Origin: Bacillota bacterium | Lineage (GTDB): Bacteria; Bacillota; Sulfobacillia; JAJZYS01; JAJYTV01 | DNA: 6,194 nucleotides | Assembly (NCBI GenBank): GCA_021792885.1 | Contig: JAJYTV010000122.1 | Location: 1 to 6,194 of the forward strand | Direction: 5' to 3' | Shown here: positions 5,888-6,194 of the stretch, in pieces | How positions within the stretch are numbered: position 1 is the first letter of the stretch | How the letters are laid out: each line of letters begins with the position of its first letter | Position numbers and translations under genes: made by a program | Notes under the pieces: generated by a model | Database searches by the model: none | Told to the model about the DNA's origin: nothing | Seen by the model: the letters and a program-made list of their open reading frames with translations, nothing else

Positions 5888-6194
5888 TTAGACCAGGGTG
5901 AGGTAGGCGACGATGCACACGCCGCCGATCAGGATCGCGAGGCCGTAGCGCCGGATGTACCCGTTCTGGAAGGGCGAGAGTGCCTCACCCCAGCCCGCCA
6001 CGAGGCTGGCCATACCCATCACGATGCCGTCGATCACGACGCGGTCGAAGAGGTCCGCCACGATCGCGAGGCGATCGATGGTCCAGACGAAGGCGGCGTG
6101 GCCGATCTCATCGATGTAGTACTTGTTGTAGAGGATCTTGTGGATCCCGCGCACGCCTTCCGGCAGCTCCTCGCGCACCTGGCGGCCGAAGAGG
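5888..6194 (-). CDS. nuoL: NADH-quinone oxidoreductase subunit L (C-terminal fragment; N-terminus outside window)
   Basis: The last 101 codons of the distal antiporter-like subunit of complex I, which also carries the long lateral helix along the membrane arm. The frame is open to the right edge, so only the C-terminus is seen (the family is about 600-700 residues). The stretch HKILYNKYYIDEIGHAAFVW is the well-known NuoL motif that follows the core helices. It is followed by an amphipathic part, VADLFDRVVIDGIVMGMASL, then the segment ALSPFQNGYIRRYGLAIL and a final membrane helix, ILIGGVCIVAYLTLV. The order L, M, N is the standard end of a bacterial nuo operon. The stop is TAA at 5890-5888. 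The catalytic Glu and Lys residues of NuoL lie outside the window and cannot be checked. A valine codon (GTG) at 6178 is internal and not a start. Confidence 0.95.
   Translation of the reverse strand, partial: LFGRQVREELPEGVRGIHKILYNKYYIDEIGHAAFVWTIDRLAIVADLFDRVVIDGIVMGMASLVAGWGEALSPFQNGYIRRYGLAILIGGVCIVAYLTLV

Overview
The window looks like chromosomal DNA from a high-GC, spore-forming Firmicute or a close relative. Two things suggest this: a bacterial NADH-quinone oxidoreductase (complex I, Nuo) operon, and a SpoVB-type MATE/MVF-fold flippase of the kind found in endospore formers. I would not name a genus. Every supported gene lies on the minus strand, so the genes read from right to left.

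Right part (2935-6194): the 3' end of a nuo operon in the order nuoL (C-terminal fragment, cut by the window edge), nuoM, nuoN. The genes are tightly packed: 14 nt separate nuoL from nuoM, and nuoM overlaps nuoN by 4 nt (GTGA). NuoM and NuoN keep the glutamate and lysines of the antiporter-like proton channels, so these look like working membrane-arm subunits. A GC-rich hairpin at 2888-2923 follows nuoN and probably ends the operon.

Middle part (about 1371-2887): a 344-nt stretch without a recognisable gene (2544-2887), containing several short dyads and a direct repeat. It is followed by a two-gene unit: a soluble SDH-family Clp-fold serine protease (1650-2543) and, 22 nt downstream, a 67-residue protein of unknown function (1424-1627) with a near-ideal ribosome binding site. 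A hairpin at 1371-1404 lies just past the second stop codon. This segment is clearly lower in GC than its neighbours (43-48% in sample 60-nt lines, against 75-78% in nuoM and the flippase gene). It is flanked by its own terminator-like hairpins, so it looks like a self-contained, probably acquired module set between housekeeping genes.

Left part (1-1223): the first 407 codons of a SpoVB-like polysaccharide/lipid-linked precursor flippase, which runs off the left edge. A sigma-E-like promoter motif sits just upstream (1237-1264); if real, it would fit mother-cell expression during sporulation. The most interesting part of the window is the protease plus small-protein module and its unusual leader. 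I see no tRNA, rRNA, CRISPR array or intact insertion sequence.
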